Shown: positions 11,938 to 19,993 of the stretch, one piece after another | Position numbering within the stretch: the stretch's first letter is position 1 | Layout of the letters: every line of letters starts with the position of its first letter | DNA from: DATJLY01 sp963773665 | GTDB taxonomy: Bacteria > Pseudomonadota > Alphaproteobacteria > ATCC43930 > CGMCC-115725 | Assembly: GCA_963773665.1 (NCBI GenBank) | Contig: CAVZBZ010000001.1 | Location: 62,001 to 126,000, forward strand | Reading direction: 5' to 3' | DNA: 64,000 nt | The notes under the pieces: generated by a model | Told to the model about the DNA's origin: nothing | The model's database searches: none | What the model saw: only the letters and a program-made list of their open reading frames with translations | Position numbers and translations under genes: made by a program

Positions 11938-13230
11938 TCAGGCCTCGGTCCGATGCTTTGCGAAAAGCTCGTGGAAAACCGGGAAGATCTGCGTCGGATC
12001 GGCGACGCGGCGCATGGCGAAGTTCTGGTGCTGCTCGGCCACCTGCGCGTAGGTGCGCCAGAGATCGGTCGCGGGCGACGGGAAGCCGTGGCGCAATGTT
12101 GCCTCGGCGCCGACCTCGATATAGGCGAAGTACTGCGTTATCGGCAGGATCTCCTGGCCCAGAAGCTGGCTGCAGCGATCGCTGTCCTCGGTGTAGTTAT
12201 CGCCGTCCGAGGCCTGCGCCGCGTAGATGTTCCAGTTGTCCGGGCTGTAGCGCTCGCGCACGACGCGCATCATTTCCTCGAGCGCGGTCGAGACGATGGT
12301 GCCGCCCGTCTCGCGGCTGTGGAAGAACGTGTCCTCGTCAACTTCCTGCGCGTTCGAAGTGTGGCGGATGAACACGACGTTCACCTGCTTGTAGCGCCGC
12401 TCGAGAAAGACGTGCAGCAACAGGAAGAAGCGCTTGGCGAGGTCCTTCATCGCCTCGGTCATCGAGCCCGACACGTCCATGAGGCAGAACATGACCGCCT
12501 GCGTGTTGGGCTTCGGAACCCGCTCATAGCGGTTGTAGCGCACGTCAACCGGGTCGATATAGGCGACGCGGCGGGCGCGGCGCTGCGCCGTCTCGAGGTC
12601 GAGCCGCGTCTGCTCTGCGCCCTCGGCGTCATCGGCATCGAGCGCGGTCTTGACCTGACGCTCGAGCGCCTCGATCTCGTCGGGACGGGGGCGATGGAGC
12701 GAAATGCGGCGCGCCAGGCTGTTGCGCATGGTGCGCACGAGGTTGACGTTCGAGGGCGAGCCCTGGACCGAGAAGCCGGCGCGCTGCAGTTGCGTCGACT
12801 CGCTTTCCTTGAGACGGGTCTTGATCAGGTCGGGAAGCTCGAGATCCTCGAAGAAGAGGTCGAGAAACTCCTCCTTCGAAAGCACGAATTCGAACGCGTC
12901 CTGTTCGCCGCTATCATCGGGACTGGCGTTGCCGCGCCCGCCGCCCTGGCCGCCCTGCGGCCGCTCGATCCGGTCGCCGACCACGAATTTCTTATTGCCG
13001 GGAACGACGTAATCGCGCTTGCCGCCGCGGCCCGAGTGGCGGAACACGGGCTCGTTGATGCCGTGGGTCGGGATCGAGACCTTCTCGCCAGAGGCGCCTT
13101 CGCCGAGCTTGCGCCGCTTCAGCGCATCGGCGAGCGCCTCGCGCACCTCGCCGCGGGCGCGGTCGATGAAGCGCTGGCGGTTGGTGAGACTCTTGCCCTT
13201 TGGATTCGGTCGACGATCGATGATGTTCAT
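11938..13230 (-). CDS. YeaH/YhbH family protein (DUF444, VWA-like)
   Basis: The 430-residue family member has a von Willebrand A-like domain; the MIDAS-type DxSxS motif is seen as CLMDVSGSMTEAMKDLAKRF at about residues 232-251. The N-terminus (IIDRRPNPKGKSLTNRQRF) and a basic, Gly-rich linker match the family. It is 29 bp downstream of prkA and immediately before spoVR. In enterobacteria YeaH works with the YeaG kinase in stress and nitrogen-starvation responses; its exact function is unknown. Confidence 0.93.
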   Translation of the reverse strand: MNIIDRRPNPKGKSLTNRQRFIDRARGEVREALADALKRRKLGEGASGEKVSIPTHGINEPVFRHSGRGGKRDYVVPGNKKFVVGDRIERPQGGQGGGRGNASPDDSGEQDAFEFVLSKEEFLDLFFEDLELPDLIKTRLKESESTQLQRAGFSVQGSPSNVNLVRTMRNSLARRISLHRPRPDEIEALERQVKTALDADDAEGAEQTRLDLETAQRRARRVAYIDPVDVRYNRYERVPKPNTQAVMFCLMDVSGSMTEAMKDLAKRFFLLLHVFLERRYKQVNVVFIRHTSNAQEVDEDTFFHSRETGGTIVSTALEEMMRVVRERYSPDNWNIYAAQASDGDNYTEDSDRCSQLLGQEILPITQYFAYIEVGAEATLRHGFPSPATDLWRTYAQVAEQHQNFAMRRVADPTQIFPVFHELFAKHRTEA

Positions 13231-13259
13231 CGGGCAAAAGCTTTCGTAGTTGCCTCAGC

Positions 13260-15206
13260 TCATCCGGATTTATTAACGCGCATATACCACTCGACCAGGC
13301 GACGCACCTGTCGTTGAGTATAGCCGCGCGTCATCATCCGCTCCAGGAAATCGGCGTGCTTCTTTTCCGTGTCGCTGTCCTTCTTGCTGCCGAAGCTGAT
13401 CACCGGCAGAAGGTCTTCGACCTGCGAGAACATGCGCTTTTCGATGACTTCCCGCAGCTTTTCGTAAGACGTCCAGGACGGGTTCTTGCCGCCGTGCGCG
13501 GCCCGCGCCCTGAGCGCGAACTTCACGACCTCGTTGCGGAAGTCCTTGGGATTGGCGATGCCGGCCGGTTTCTCGATCTTCGACAGCTCCTGGTTCAAGA
13601 GCTCGCGATCCATGAGCTGGCCGGTATCGGGATCCTTGTAGTCCTGATCCTCGATCCAGGCATCGGCATAGGCGACGTAGCGGTCGAACAGGTTCTGGCC
13701 ATAGTCGCCATATGATTCGAGATAGGCCTTCTGGATCTCGTTGCCGATGAACTCGGCATAGCGCGGCGCGAGCTCGCCCTTGATGAAGCCGAGGAGCCGC
13801 TTTTCCTGATCCTCGCCGAACTGCTCGCGGCGGATCGACTGCTCGAGCACGTACATGAGGTGGACCGGGTCGGCCGAGACCTCCTGCGTGTCGAAGTTGA
13901 AGGTACTCGACAGCACCTTGAAGGCAAAGCGCGTCGACAGCCCATTCATGCCTTCATCGACGCCGGCCGCGTCGCGATATTCCTGCACCGTCTTGGCGCG
14001 CGGGTCGCTGTCCTTGAGGCTCTCGCCGTCATAGGAGCGCATCTTCGAGAAGAGGTTGGAATTCTCGTGCGGCTTCAGGCGCGACAGCACGCAAAACCGC
14101 GACAGCATCTCGAGCGTGCTGGGCGCGCACGGCGAATTTGAAAGCTCGCTGCTTGCCAGGAGCTTCTCGTAGATGCGCTGCTCCTCGATCGCGCGCAGGC
14201 AATATGGCACCTTGATGACGCAGATGCGGTCGATGAAGGCCTCGTTGTTGCGGTTGTTCTTGAAGCCCTGCCATTCCGCTTCGTTCGAGTGCGCGAGGAT
14301 GATGCCCTGGAAGGGAATGGCGCCGATGTTCTCGGAACCTATGTAGTTGCCTTCCTGCGTCGCCGTGAGCAGCGGGTGCAGCATCTTGATCGGCGCCTTG
14401 AACATCTCGACGAACTCGAGGATGCCCTGGGTCGTGCGGTTGAGGCCGCCGGAATAGGCATACGCGTCGGCATCGGCCTGGCTGAAGAATTCGAGCTTGC
14501 GGATGTTAACCTTGCCGACAAGCGAGGAAACGTCCTGCGTGTTCTCGTCGCCGGGCTCGGTCTTGGCGATGCAGATCTGGCGGATGCGCGAGGGATGGAG
14601 GCGTACCACCGTGAATTTCGAAATGTCGCCCCCGAATTCATCGAGCCGCTTCATCGCCCAGGGCGAGGCAAGACCGGTGAGGCGGCGCTTCGGGACGCGG
14701 TACTGGCGCTCGATCTGATCGGCCATGCGCAGCGGGTCGAACATGCCGAGCGGGCTCTCGAAGACCGGGCTGACCTCTTTGCCGGCCTTCAGCGCGTAAA
14801 TCGGCAGACGCTCCATCAGGAGCTTCAGCCGTTCGGCCAGGGACGACTTGCCGCCGCCGACGGGACCCAGCAGGTAGAGCACCTGCTTCCGCTCTTCGAG
14901 GCCCTGCGCAGCATGACGGAAGTAGCCGACGATCCGCTCGATCGTCTCCTCCATGCCGTAGAAATCGGCAAAGTTTGGATAGACCCGGATGGTCCGGTTC
15001 ATGAAGATGCGGCCAAGACGCGGGTCGTGGCTCGTATCGACGATTTCGGGCTCGCCGATCGCGGCCAGCATCCGTTCGGCCGCGCTCGCATAGGCCATCG
15101 GCTCGCGCGCGCAGCATTTGAGATAGTCCTCGATGGACATCTCCGTCTCTTTCTGGCTGTCGTACAGCTTCGAAAAGAGACCGAATACGCTGTCCTGTGA
15201 AATCAT
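13260..15206 (-). CDS. prkA: PrkA family AAA serine protein kinase (YeaG-like)
   Basis: The 648-residue protein has an N-terminal AAA domain with a P-loop (LLGPVGGGKSSL, about residues 112-123) and a C-terminal kinase-like PrkA domain. Other family stretches include RVYPNFADFYGMEETIERIV and PFQGIILAHSNEAEWQGFKN. The family comprises Ser/Thr kinases (E. coli YeaG) in stress and starvation responses; some members are reported to act as AAA proteases. It heads the operon with yeaH and spoVR. A GGAAC-N17-TGTT motif lies about 145 bp upstream. Confidence 0.94.
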   Translation of the reverse strand: MISQDSVFGLFSKLYDSQKETEMSIEDYLKCCAREPMAYASAAERMLAAIGEPEIVDTSHDPRLGRIFMNRTIRVYPNFADFYGMEETIERIVGYFRHAAQGLEERKQVLYLLGPVGGGKSSLAERLKLLMERLPIYALKAGKEVSPVFESPLGMFDPLRMADQIERQYRVPKRRLTGLASPWAMKRLDEFGGDISKFTVVRLHPSRIRQICIAKTEPGDENTQDVSSLVGKVNIRKLEFFSQADADAYAYSGGLNRTTQGILEFVEMFKAPIKMLHPLLTATQEGNYIGSENIGAIPFQGIILAHSNEAEWQGFKNNRNNEAFIDRICVIKVPYCLRAIEEQRIYEKLLASSELSNSPCAPSTLEMLSRFCVLSRLKPHENSNLFSKMRSYDGESLKDSDPRAKTVQEYRDAAGVDEGMNGLSTRFAFKVLSSTFNFDTQEVSADPVHLMYVLEQSIRREQFGEDQEKRLLGFIKGELAPRYAEFIGNEIQKAYLESYGDYGQNLFDRYVAYADAWIEDQDYKDPDTGQLMDRELLNQELSKIEKPAGIANPKDFRNEVVKFALRARAAHGGKNPSWTSYEKLREVIEKRMFSQVEDLLPVISFGSKKDSDTEKKHADFLERMMTRGYTQRQVRRLVEWYMRVNKSG

Positions 15207-15810
15207 GCCGCACCTCGATCCTGAAGCATGGGCTGTTCAGGCGTCCGAGCCATTGCTCCAAAGAATGTAGATAATCATGCTTAACCAGTCATTAAATCGG
15301 GCCAATGCGGTCGTTGTACAAGTGCGCCAGAGCCTTGTGCGACATGAGAAACATTGTTTGCTTTGAGCCGGTTCCAAAGTGCGTCCCTCGGTAGGACGCC
15401 CGCAATTGCCCGAATGTTACAAACTGCGCCCTCGGGCGCCCGTCCGCCGCTGCCCGCGGGCGTCTCCTGCCCGCATCCAGCCCACCATCAGAGCGCGGGT
15501 CAACAACGTGCTTGGCAGCCATACAACGGAACGGCATTTGAACCAATCACATCTCCGCAACCATGGCGGCCTCGGCCGTTACGCCGCCGAACGACAGCAT
15601 CGCTGAAAATCCCGGCAAAGTTAAGGCTGGATTACGATTTTGGCGCGGCGCAGCGGCGCCCTCGGCCCGGCCCGATTTGCAACTCCGCAGGATTCACGCG
15701 GATTCGCGCCATCGAACCAAGATACAGTCTCATAGAACTTTTCACATTGTCGCGATGCGCACCAAGCGCCGGCGCGCCCAGCGCGGCAACTCGGCGCTGC
15801 GCTGCAATAT
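15207..15810. other. 604-bp intergenic gap between nadX and prkA
   Basis: No gene is recognised here. All open frames in the gap give compositionally biased, unrelated translations. The prkA-proximal half (15207-15380) is less GC-rich and holds the candidate stress promoter. The nadX-proximal half downstream of its stop shows no clear terminator or RNA gene that I can identify by eye. Confidence 0.5.
15350..15375 (-). promoter_or_regulatory. candidate EcfG-type general stress promoter for prkA operon
   Basis: On the minus strand GGAAC (15371-15375) is followed by 17 nt and TGTT (15350-15353). The alphaproteobacterial EcfG sigma factor consensus is GGAAC, a 16-17 nt spacer and cGTT. The predicted start would leave a 5' UTR of roughly 135 nt. 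Both the operon type (stress kinase, YeaH, SpoVR) and the motif fit, but a short motif of this kind can occur by chance. Confidence 0.4.
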
Positions 15811-16632
15811 CTATGTGCCGACGCGGAGCGGCGCCACCAATCCTCGCAGACACGCAATGGCGCTCAAGGCCGTGATCCGCCCGGTGCGCGGGTTCTCGGA
15901 CGGCACGTTCTCGATTGTCATACGAAACCGGGCGCTGTCCGCCTCCACCTCGATGGTGTGCGTGTTGCGCTCGATTGTCGGGTCCGCCCAGATTTCGAGC
16001 CGCGTGCGGTCGGGCCCGATCCCGGCGAGGGCCAGCGCGGCGGCGACATTCACGTTGGCCGGAAAACCGCGCGCGCCCTCGCGCGCCGTGCCGTCGAACA
16101 CCTTGAGCGGCCCGTTGAGCCGATCGAGCGAGATGCCGTGCTCGACGAGGTAAGGCGCGCCGGCAAGGCCCGCAGGGGGCTTGCGCGTGATCATCCGGAC
16201 GGTTTCGATCTCGCCCTCGGCAGCCGCGCGCACGGCATCGAGACCGATGAGCGCCCCCGTCGGCACGATGATGCGTGCGCCGGTCGCCGCCGCGCGGTCG
16301 ACGAGGTCGGGATTGGCGAGGAGCGCACCGACGCTCAGCGGCACGAGGATTCGTCCCGCTTCGATCACCGGTTCGGCGATCTCGCGGAAGTGCTGCGCCG
16401 GCAGCGCCTCGACGACGATGTCGGCTCGCTGGGCAAGCGCCGCAAGCGTCACCACGGCCACGTCGATGCCGTGCTCGCGGAGCCGCGCTGCGGCACGCGC
16501 GCCATCGCGTGCGGAAACGGCGGCGAGGCTCAGGCCCGGGATGCCGCGCGCGAGGCGCCGCGCCACCGCCATACCGACGGCGCCCAGGCCGGCTATGCCG
16601 ACGCTCAGGCCCTTGCCATTCGACGCCACCAT
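15811..16632 (-). CDS. nadX: L-aspartate dehydrogenase
   Basis: This NAD(P)-dependent enzyme oxidises L-aspartate to iminoaspartate, which can feed quinolinate synthase in NAD synthesis. The 273 residues hold a Rossmann motif (VGIAGLGAVGMAVARRLARG), the central LVPLSVGALLANPDLV segment and the family signature NVNVAAALALAGIGPDRTRL near residues 188-207. Length is normal. No nadA or nadC lies in this window, so the NAD role is inferred from the family; stand-alone members may act in aspartate catabolism. Confidence 0.88.
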   Translation of the reverse strand: MVASNGKGLSVGIAGLGAVGMAVARRLARGIPGLSLAAVSARDGARAAARLREHGIDVAVVTLAALAQRADIVVEALPAQHFREIAEPVIEAGRILVPLSVGALLANPDLVDRAAATGARIIVPTGALIGLDAVRAAAEGEIETVRMITRKPPAGLAGAPYLVEHGISLDRLNGPLKVFDGTAREGARGFPANVNVAAALALAGIGPDRTRLEIWADPTIERNTHTIEVEADSARFRMTIENVPSENPRTGRITALSAIACLRGLVAPLRVGT

Positions 16633-16660
16633 TTGTCACCCTCCGGGAGGACGGGCCGCA

Positions 16661-16688
16661 GCTCCGCCCTACCATTGCAGGGCGGAGC
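16661..16688. repeat. perfect 10-bp inverted repeat, 8-nt loop
   Basis: GCTCCGCCCT (16661-16670) and AGGGCGGAGC (16679-16688) form a perfect stem in the 87-bp divergent gap between nadX and the phosphotransferase gene. It is followed by a second short hairpin around 16690-16705. It could be an operator, a 5' UTR hairpin of the rightward gene, or a dispersed REP-like unit. Only this copy was noticed in the window. Confidence 0.45.
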
Positions 16689-16719
16689 CGGCTTGAAAAG
16701 CCCGGCGAGGACGGGAGAG

Positions 16720-17781
16720 ATGAGCGGCTACGACGATTACACCGGCACGATGCCGGTGCGCGAACCGCACCGCTTCGACGTGGCGCGGCTTGTCCCTTGG
16801 CTCGAGGCGCACGTGCCGGACTGCCGCGGACCGGTCGTGGTCGAGCAGTTCAAGGGCGGACAATCGAACCCGACCTATCTCCTGAACGCGGGCGGCGAGC
16901 GCCTGGTGCTGCGCCGCAAGCCGCCGGGGAAGCTCCTCCCGTCCGCGCACGCGGTCGATCGCGAGTTCCGCATCATCGCGGCGCTGGCCAAGACCGATGT
17001 GCCGGTCGCGCGCGCTTATGCGCTCTGCCTCGACGAGAGCGTCATCGGCACCGCGTTCTATATAATGGGTTACGTCGAAGGGCGCGTGTTCTGGGAGCCG
17101 ACGCTGCCGGACTTGCCGCGCGCCGAGCGGCACGCGATCTACGATGCCTTGAACGACGTGATCGCGCGGCTTCATCGCGTCGATTACGAAACGCTCGGGC
17201 TTGCCGACTTCGGACGGCCCGGCAATTACGTGCGGCGCCAGCTCGACCGCTGGACGAAACAGTATCGCGCGTCCGAGACCGAGACGATCGAGGCGATGAA
17301 CCGGCTCATCGAGTGGCTGCCCGCGCATGTACCGGAGGACGAGGAAACGCGCATCGTCCATGGCGACTACCGCCTCGACAACGTCATCTTCCATCCGCGC
17401 GAGCCGCGCATCCTCGCCGTGCTCGACTGGGAGCTCTCGACGCTCGGCAATCCGCTCAGCGATTTCGCCTATCACATGATGTCGTGGCGGCTCGGCCAGG
17501 CGGCCTATCGCGGGCTTGCCGGGCACGACCTCGCAGCGCTCGGCATTCCAGCCGAAGACGAGTACCGCCGCCTCTATTGCCTGCGCACCGGCCGAAGCGA
17601 GATCGCGCATTTGGACTTCTACATGGCCTATAACATGTTCCGCCTGGCGGCAATTCTGCAGGGCATCATGGGCCGCGTGGTCGAAGGCACCGCGGCGAAC
17701 GCGCGCGCACGCGAAACCGGCGCCCGGGCACGCGCTATTGCCGAAGCCGGATGGCAGCAGGTCGAGGCGCTCGGCGGCTAA
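16720..17781 (+). CDS. aminoglycoside phosphotransferase-like kinase (ACAD10/11 N-terminal type)
   Basis: The 353-residue protein has the protein-kinase-like fold of the APH family. ATG at 16720 follows a GGGAGAG ribosome-binding site. The nucleotide-binding strand shows QFKGGQSNPTYLL. The catalytic loop is HGDYRLDNVIFHP (Brenner HGDxxxxN), and the metal-binding segment is VLDWELSTLGNPLSDFAYH. This subfamily is related to the kinase half of ACAD10/11, which phosphorylates 4-hydroxyacyl-CoA, rather than to drug-resistance enzymes. The substrate here is unknown. A weak terminator follows at 17826. Confidence 0.88.
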   Translation: MSGYDDYTGTMPVREPHRFDVARLVPWLEAHVPDCRGPVVVEQFKGGQSNPTYLLNAGGERLVLRRKPPGKLLPSAHAVDREFRIIAALAKTDVPVARAYALCLDESVIGTAFYIMGYVEGRVFWEPTLPDLPRAERHAIYDALNDVIARLHRVDYETLGLADFGRPGNYVRRQLDRWTKQYRASETETIEAMNRLIEWLPAHVPEDEETRIVHGDYRLDNVIFHPREPRILAVLDWELSTLGNPLSDFAYHMMSWRLGQAAYRGLAGHDLAALGIPAEDEYRRLYCLRTGRSEIAHLDFYMAYNMFRLAAILQGIMGRVVEGTAANARARETGARARAIAEAGWQQVEALGG

Positions 17782-17825
17782 GCGGCAAGCGCGGGATTTT
17801 TTCTGAAAGATCAATACGATCTTCG

Positions 17826-17844
17826 ACGCCGGCGGGCGTTTTTT
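17826..17844 (+). terminator. intrinsic terminator after the APH-like gene
   Basis: A short stem, ACGCC/GGCGT with a 4-nt loop, is followed directly by a run of six T. It lies 45 bp after the stop at 17781 and 50 bp before the next ATG. Confidence 0.6.
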
Positions 17845-17893
17845 CAGCTCGCGTAGAAGTTTTATTAACCGTCGCCAGCCAAAACTCCCGAGC

Positions 17894-19852
17894 ATGAGCT
17901 CGCATCCCGTTGCGCGATCGGATTTCCGGCGCTCGCGCGCGCGCCGCCTCAACTGCCGCACCGCAGTCTCTGTATTGGCGCTGGCGCTCGGCCTTACGGC
18001 CTGCGCCAGCGGTCCGCAGTCGCCGGCGGCGACGAACGCGACCGGCAAAAGCGCGATGCTGCTCAAGATCGCGGATGAGACCAGCGCGGCCGGCGATCCA
18101 GCCACCGCAGCAAGCCTCTACCGCGAGCTGCATGATCTCGCGCCCACCGACCCGGTGCCGCTGGCGCGGCTCGCGGCAACGTCGATGGCGATGCAGGACT
18201 ACCGCACCGCTGCCGAAGCCTATCGCGCCGCGCTCGGCCTCGACCGCAACAATGCCGATTATCATCGCGGGCTCGCGCTGGCGCTGCTCGTGCTCGGCGA
18301 CGCGCAGGGCGCCATGAACGAAATTCGCGCCGCGCTCGAGAAGCACGGCGACGATCCGCGCCTCTACAATGCGCTGGGCGTCGCCGAGGACATGTCCGGC
18401 CGCCACGATCTCGCGCAGCAGGCCTATCACCACGGCCTCGACGTTGCGCCGAGCAATGCGGGACTGCGCAACAACTACGCGATGTCGCTGGCGCTCGCCG
18501 GCGATTACGCGCATGCGGTGCAGGAACTCGGCGACATCGCCAAGCCCGAAGCGCCGGCGCGCTACCGCCTCAACCTCGCGCTCGCTTATGGCCTCGCAGG
18601 CGACGACGCGCACGCCGCCGCGACCGCGCGCCAGGTGCTCGACGAGGCCTCGGTACAGAACAACCTCGCCTATTACGGTCTCCTGCGCGGCATGGACGAA
18701 GCGCACCGCACGGCGGCGATCATTGCCACCGAGCTGCACGGCAGCGGCGCGGCACAGGTCGCCGAAGCGTCGGCAAAGGCGCAAACCTCGCGCGCCGACG
18801 CCGCGCCTTCGGCGGCCTCGACCGCGCCGGTCGCAGCCGCCGTGCTGCCGCCGCCGCTGCCCGCGCCCGAGGCGGAGGCAAAAGCCGACCTGCCGTCGCT
18901 TCCGTTCGCCGAGCCTGCCGCCCCGCCGCGCCATGTGGCGTCGCTCTCGCCGAAGGCACGACCCGCGCCTGCCGCAGCGCCGAAGAGCACGGCGTCAGCA
19001 GCGTCCGACGTAACGCCAAAGACCGCGGCCGCTCCGGCGGCGCAGACCGCAGCCGCCGAGCCGCCCGCGCCCGTGGAAACCGCGGACAAGACCGCGCCCC
19101 AGTCTGCCACAACGGCGCCTGCTGCGATGGCCGCGGAGAAGACTCCGGCGGCTGACACGGCATCCGATGCGTCGCCAAAGGTCCCGGCAGCGATGGCGGC
19201 AGACCAGCCGCCCCCGGCCGCGCCGCCGGCCACGAGCGTTGCGACCGATCCGACGCCCGAAACGGCAGCCGTGTCGCCGGCGAATGCGCCAGACGCGCCT
19301 GCGCCGGTTGCCGCAACGGAGCCTGCGGCGCGCGCACCCGACCCGGTGCCTGCCAGCCTCGATACAAGCGGCCGATCGCCGCAGCCGGCCACTCAAGAGG
19401 TCTCGCCTCAGTCCGGCGTCGCCAATCCTTCGGCAGCACAGGTGGACGAAGCCGTCACCGTCGCTGCTCCTGCGGCCACGCCCGCCGCCACGGCAGACAC
19501 CCTGGCGGCTCTTACGGCTACGGCGCAGGATCCTGCTTTCCCGTCGTCCGATACAGCGCGGCGGCCGCACCCGGCGCGCCCCACGGTCGAGCGCTTCACG
19601 GTGCAGCTGGGCTCGTTCGCGCTCGAGGATTCGGCGCACCGGGTTGCCGATTACTTCGCCGCCAAGGGCGTGGTCGTCGCCATATCGCGCAGTTCCGACC
19701 GCGACGGCCGCGAATGGTTCGTCGTCCGCAGCGGCGAGTTCGACAACACTGACGACGCCAATGGCGTCCTTGGCATGATCCGCTCGATGGGTCTCATCGA
19801 GCCGATCGTGGTGCGCCACCGTATCGCCGAGCCCGCCGCGCCCGCGGCGTAA
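17894..19852 (+). CDS. TPR lipoprotein with C-terminal SPOR domain (TadD-like)
   Basis: The 652-residue protein starts with a basic region and hydrophobic stretch ending in a lipobox (LTAC, Cys37). Tandem TPR repeats follow at about residues 50-280, resembling TadD, the outer-membrane pilotin-like lipoprotein of Tad pili. Then comes a roughly 280-residue Ala/Pro-rich low-complexity linker, and finally a SPOR domain (about residues 570-645, starting FTVQLGSFALEDSAHRVADY) that would bind denuded septal peptidoglycan. It lies about 4 kb from the Tad operon, beyond the thi genes. The fusion suggests a wall-anchored assembly factor; a general cell-envelope role is equally possible. Confidence 0.8.
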   Translation: MSSHPVARSDFRRSRARRLNCRTAVSVLALALGLTACASGPQSPAATNATGKSAMLLKIADETSAAGDPATAASLYRELHDLAPTDPVPLARLAATSMAMQDYRTAAEAYRAALGLDRNNADYHRGLALALLVLGDAQGAMNEIRAALEKHGDDPRLYNALGVAEDMSGRHDLAQQAYHHGLDVAPSNAGLRNNYAMSLALAGDYAHAVQELGDIAKPEAPARYRLNLALAYGLAGDDAHAAATARQVLDEASVQNNLAYYGLLRGMDEAHRTAAIIATELHGSGAAQVAEASAKAQTSRADAAPSAASTAPVAAAVLPPPLPAPEAEAKADLPSLPFAEPAAPPRHVASLSPKARPAPAAAPKSTASAASDVTPKTAAAPAAQTAAAEPPAPVETADKTAPQSATTAPAAMAAEKTPAADTASDASPKVPAAMAADQPPPAAPPATSVATDPTPETAAVSPANAPDAPAPVAATEPAARAPDPVPASLDTSGRSPQPATQEVSPQSGVANPSAAQVDEAVTVAAPAATPAATADTLAALTATAQDPAFPSSDTARRPHPARPTVERFTVQLGSFALEDSAHRVADYFAAKGVVVAISRSSDRDGREWFVVRSGEFDNTDDANGVLGMIRSMGLIEPIVVRHRIAEPAAPAA

Positions 19853-19910
19853 AATCCGCTCCCGAAAATCCGCTTGCCAGTCGGGTGCACGTGCGCTCAA
19901 ATTCGCGCAC

Positions 19911-19989
19911 GGCTGGGGTGCCGGTCCCGTCCGGGACGGCTGAGATCACACCCAACGAACCTGTCTGGATAATGCCAGCGAAGGGAGCC
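19911..19989 (+). promoter_or_regulatory. TPP riboswitch (THI element) upstream of thiO
   Basis: The THI-box core is plain: GGGGTGCC, CGGCTGAGATCACACCC, GAACCTGTCTGGATAATGCC and AGCGAAGGGAGCC. The P1 stem pairs GGCT (19911-19914) with AGCC (19986-19989). It ends only 4 nt before the presumed thiO start, and the AGGGAG that would act as ribosome-binding site lies inside the last conserved element. Repression is therefore probably by hiding that site when thiamine pyrophosphate is bound. Confidence 0.96.
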
Positions 19990-19993
19990 CGCT

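Noticed and set aside
10278..12371. 697-codon plus-strand frame opposite the spoVR and yeaH genes
   Set aside because: The minus strand encodes clear SpoVR and YeaH proteins with normal spacing; this frame has no ribosome-binding site or family.
16720..17781. Aminoglycoside-resistance gene
   Set aside because: The HGDYRLDN kinase motif is shared, but the sequence follows the ACAD10/11-type subfamily and the context is not a resistance or mobile region.
18780..19560. Ala/Pro-rich stretch as a tandem DNA repeat
   Set aside because: The protein is low-complexity, but no exact DNA period is visible by eye; it is best read as a linker.
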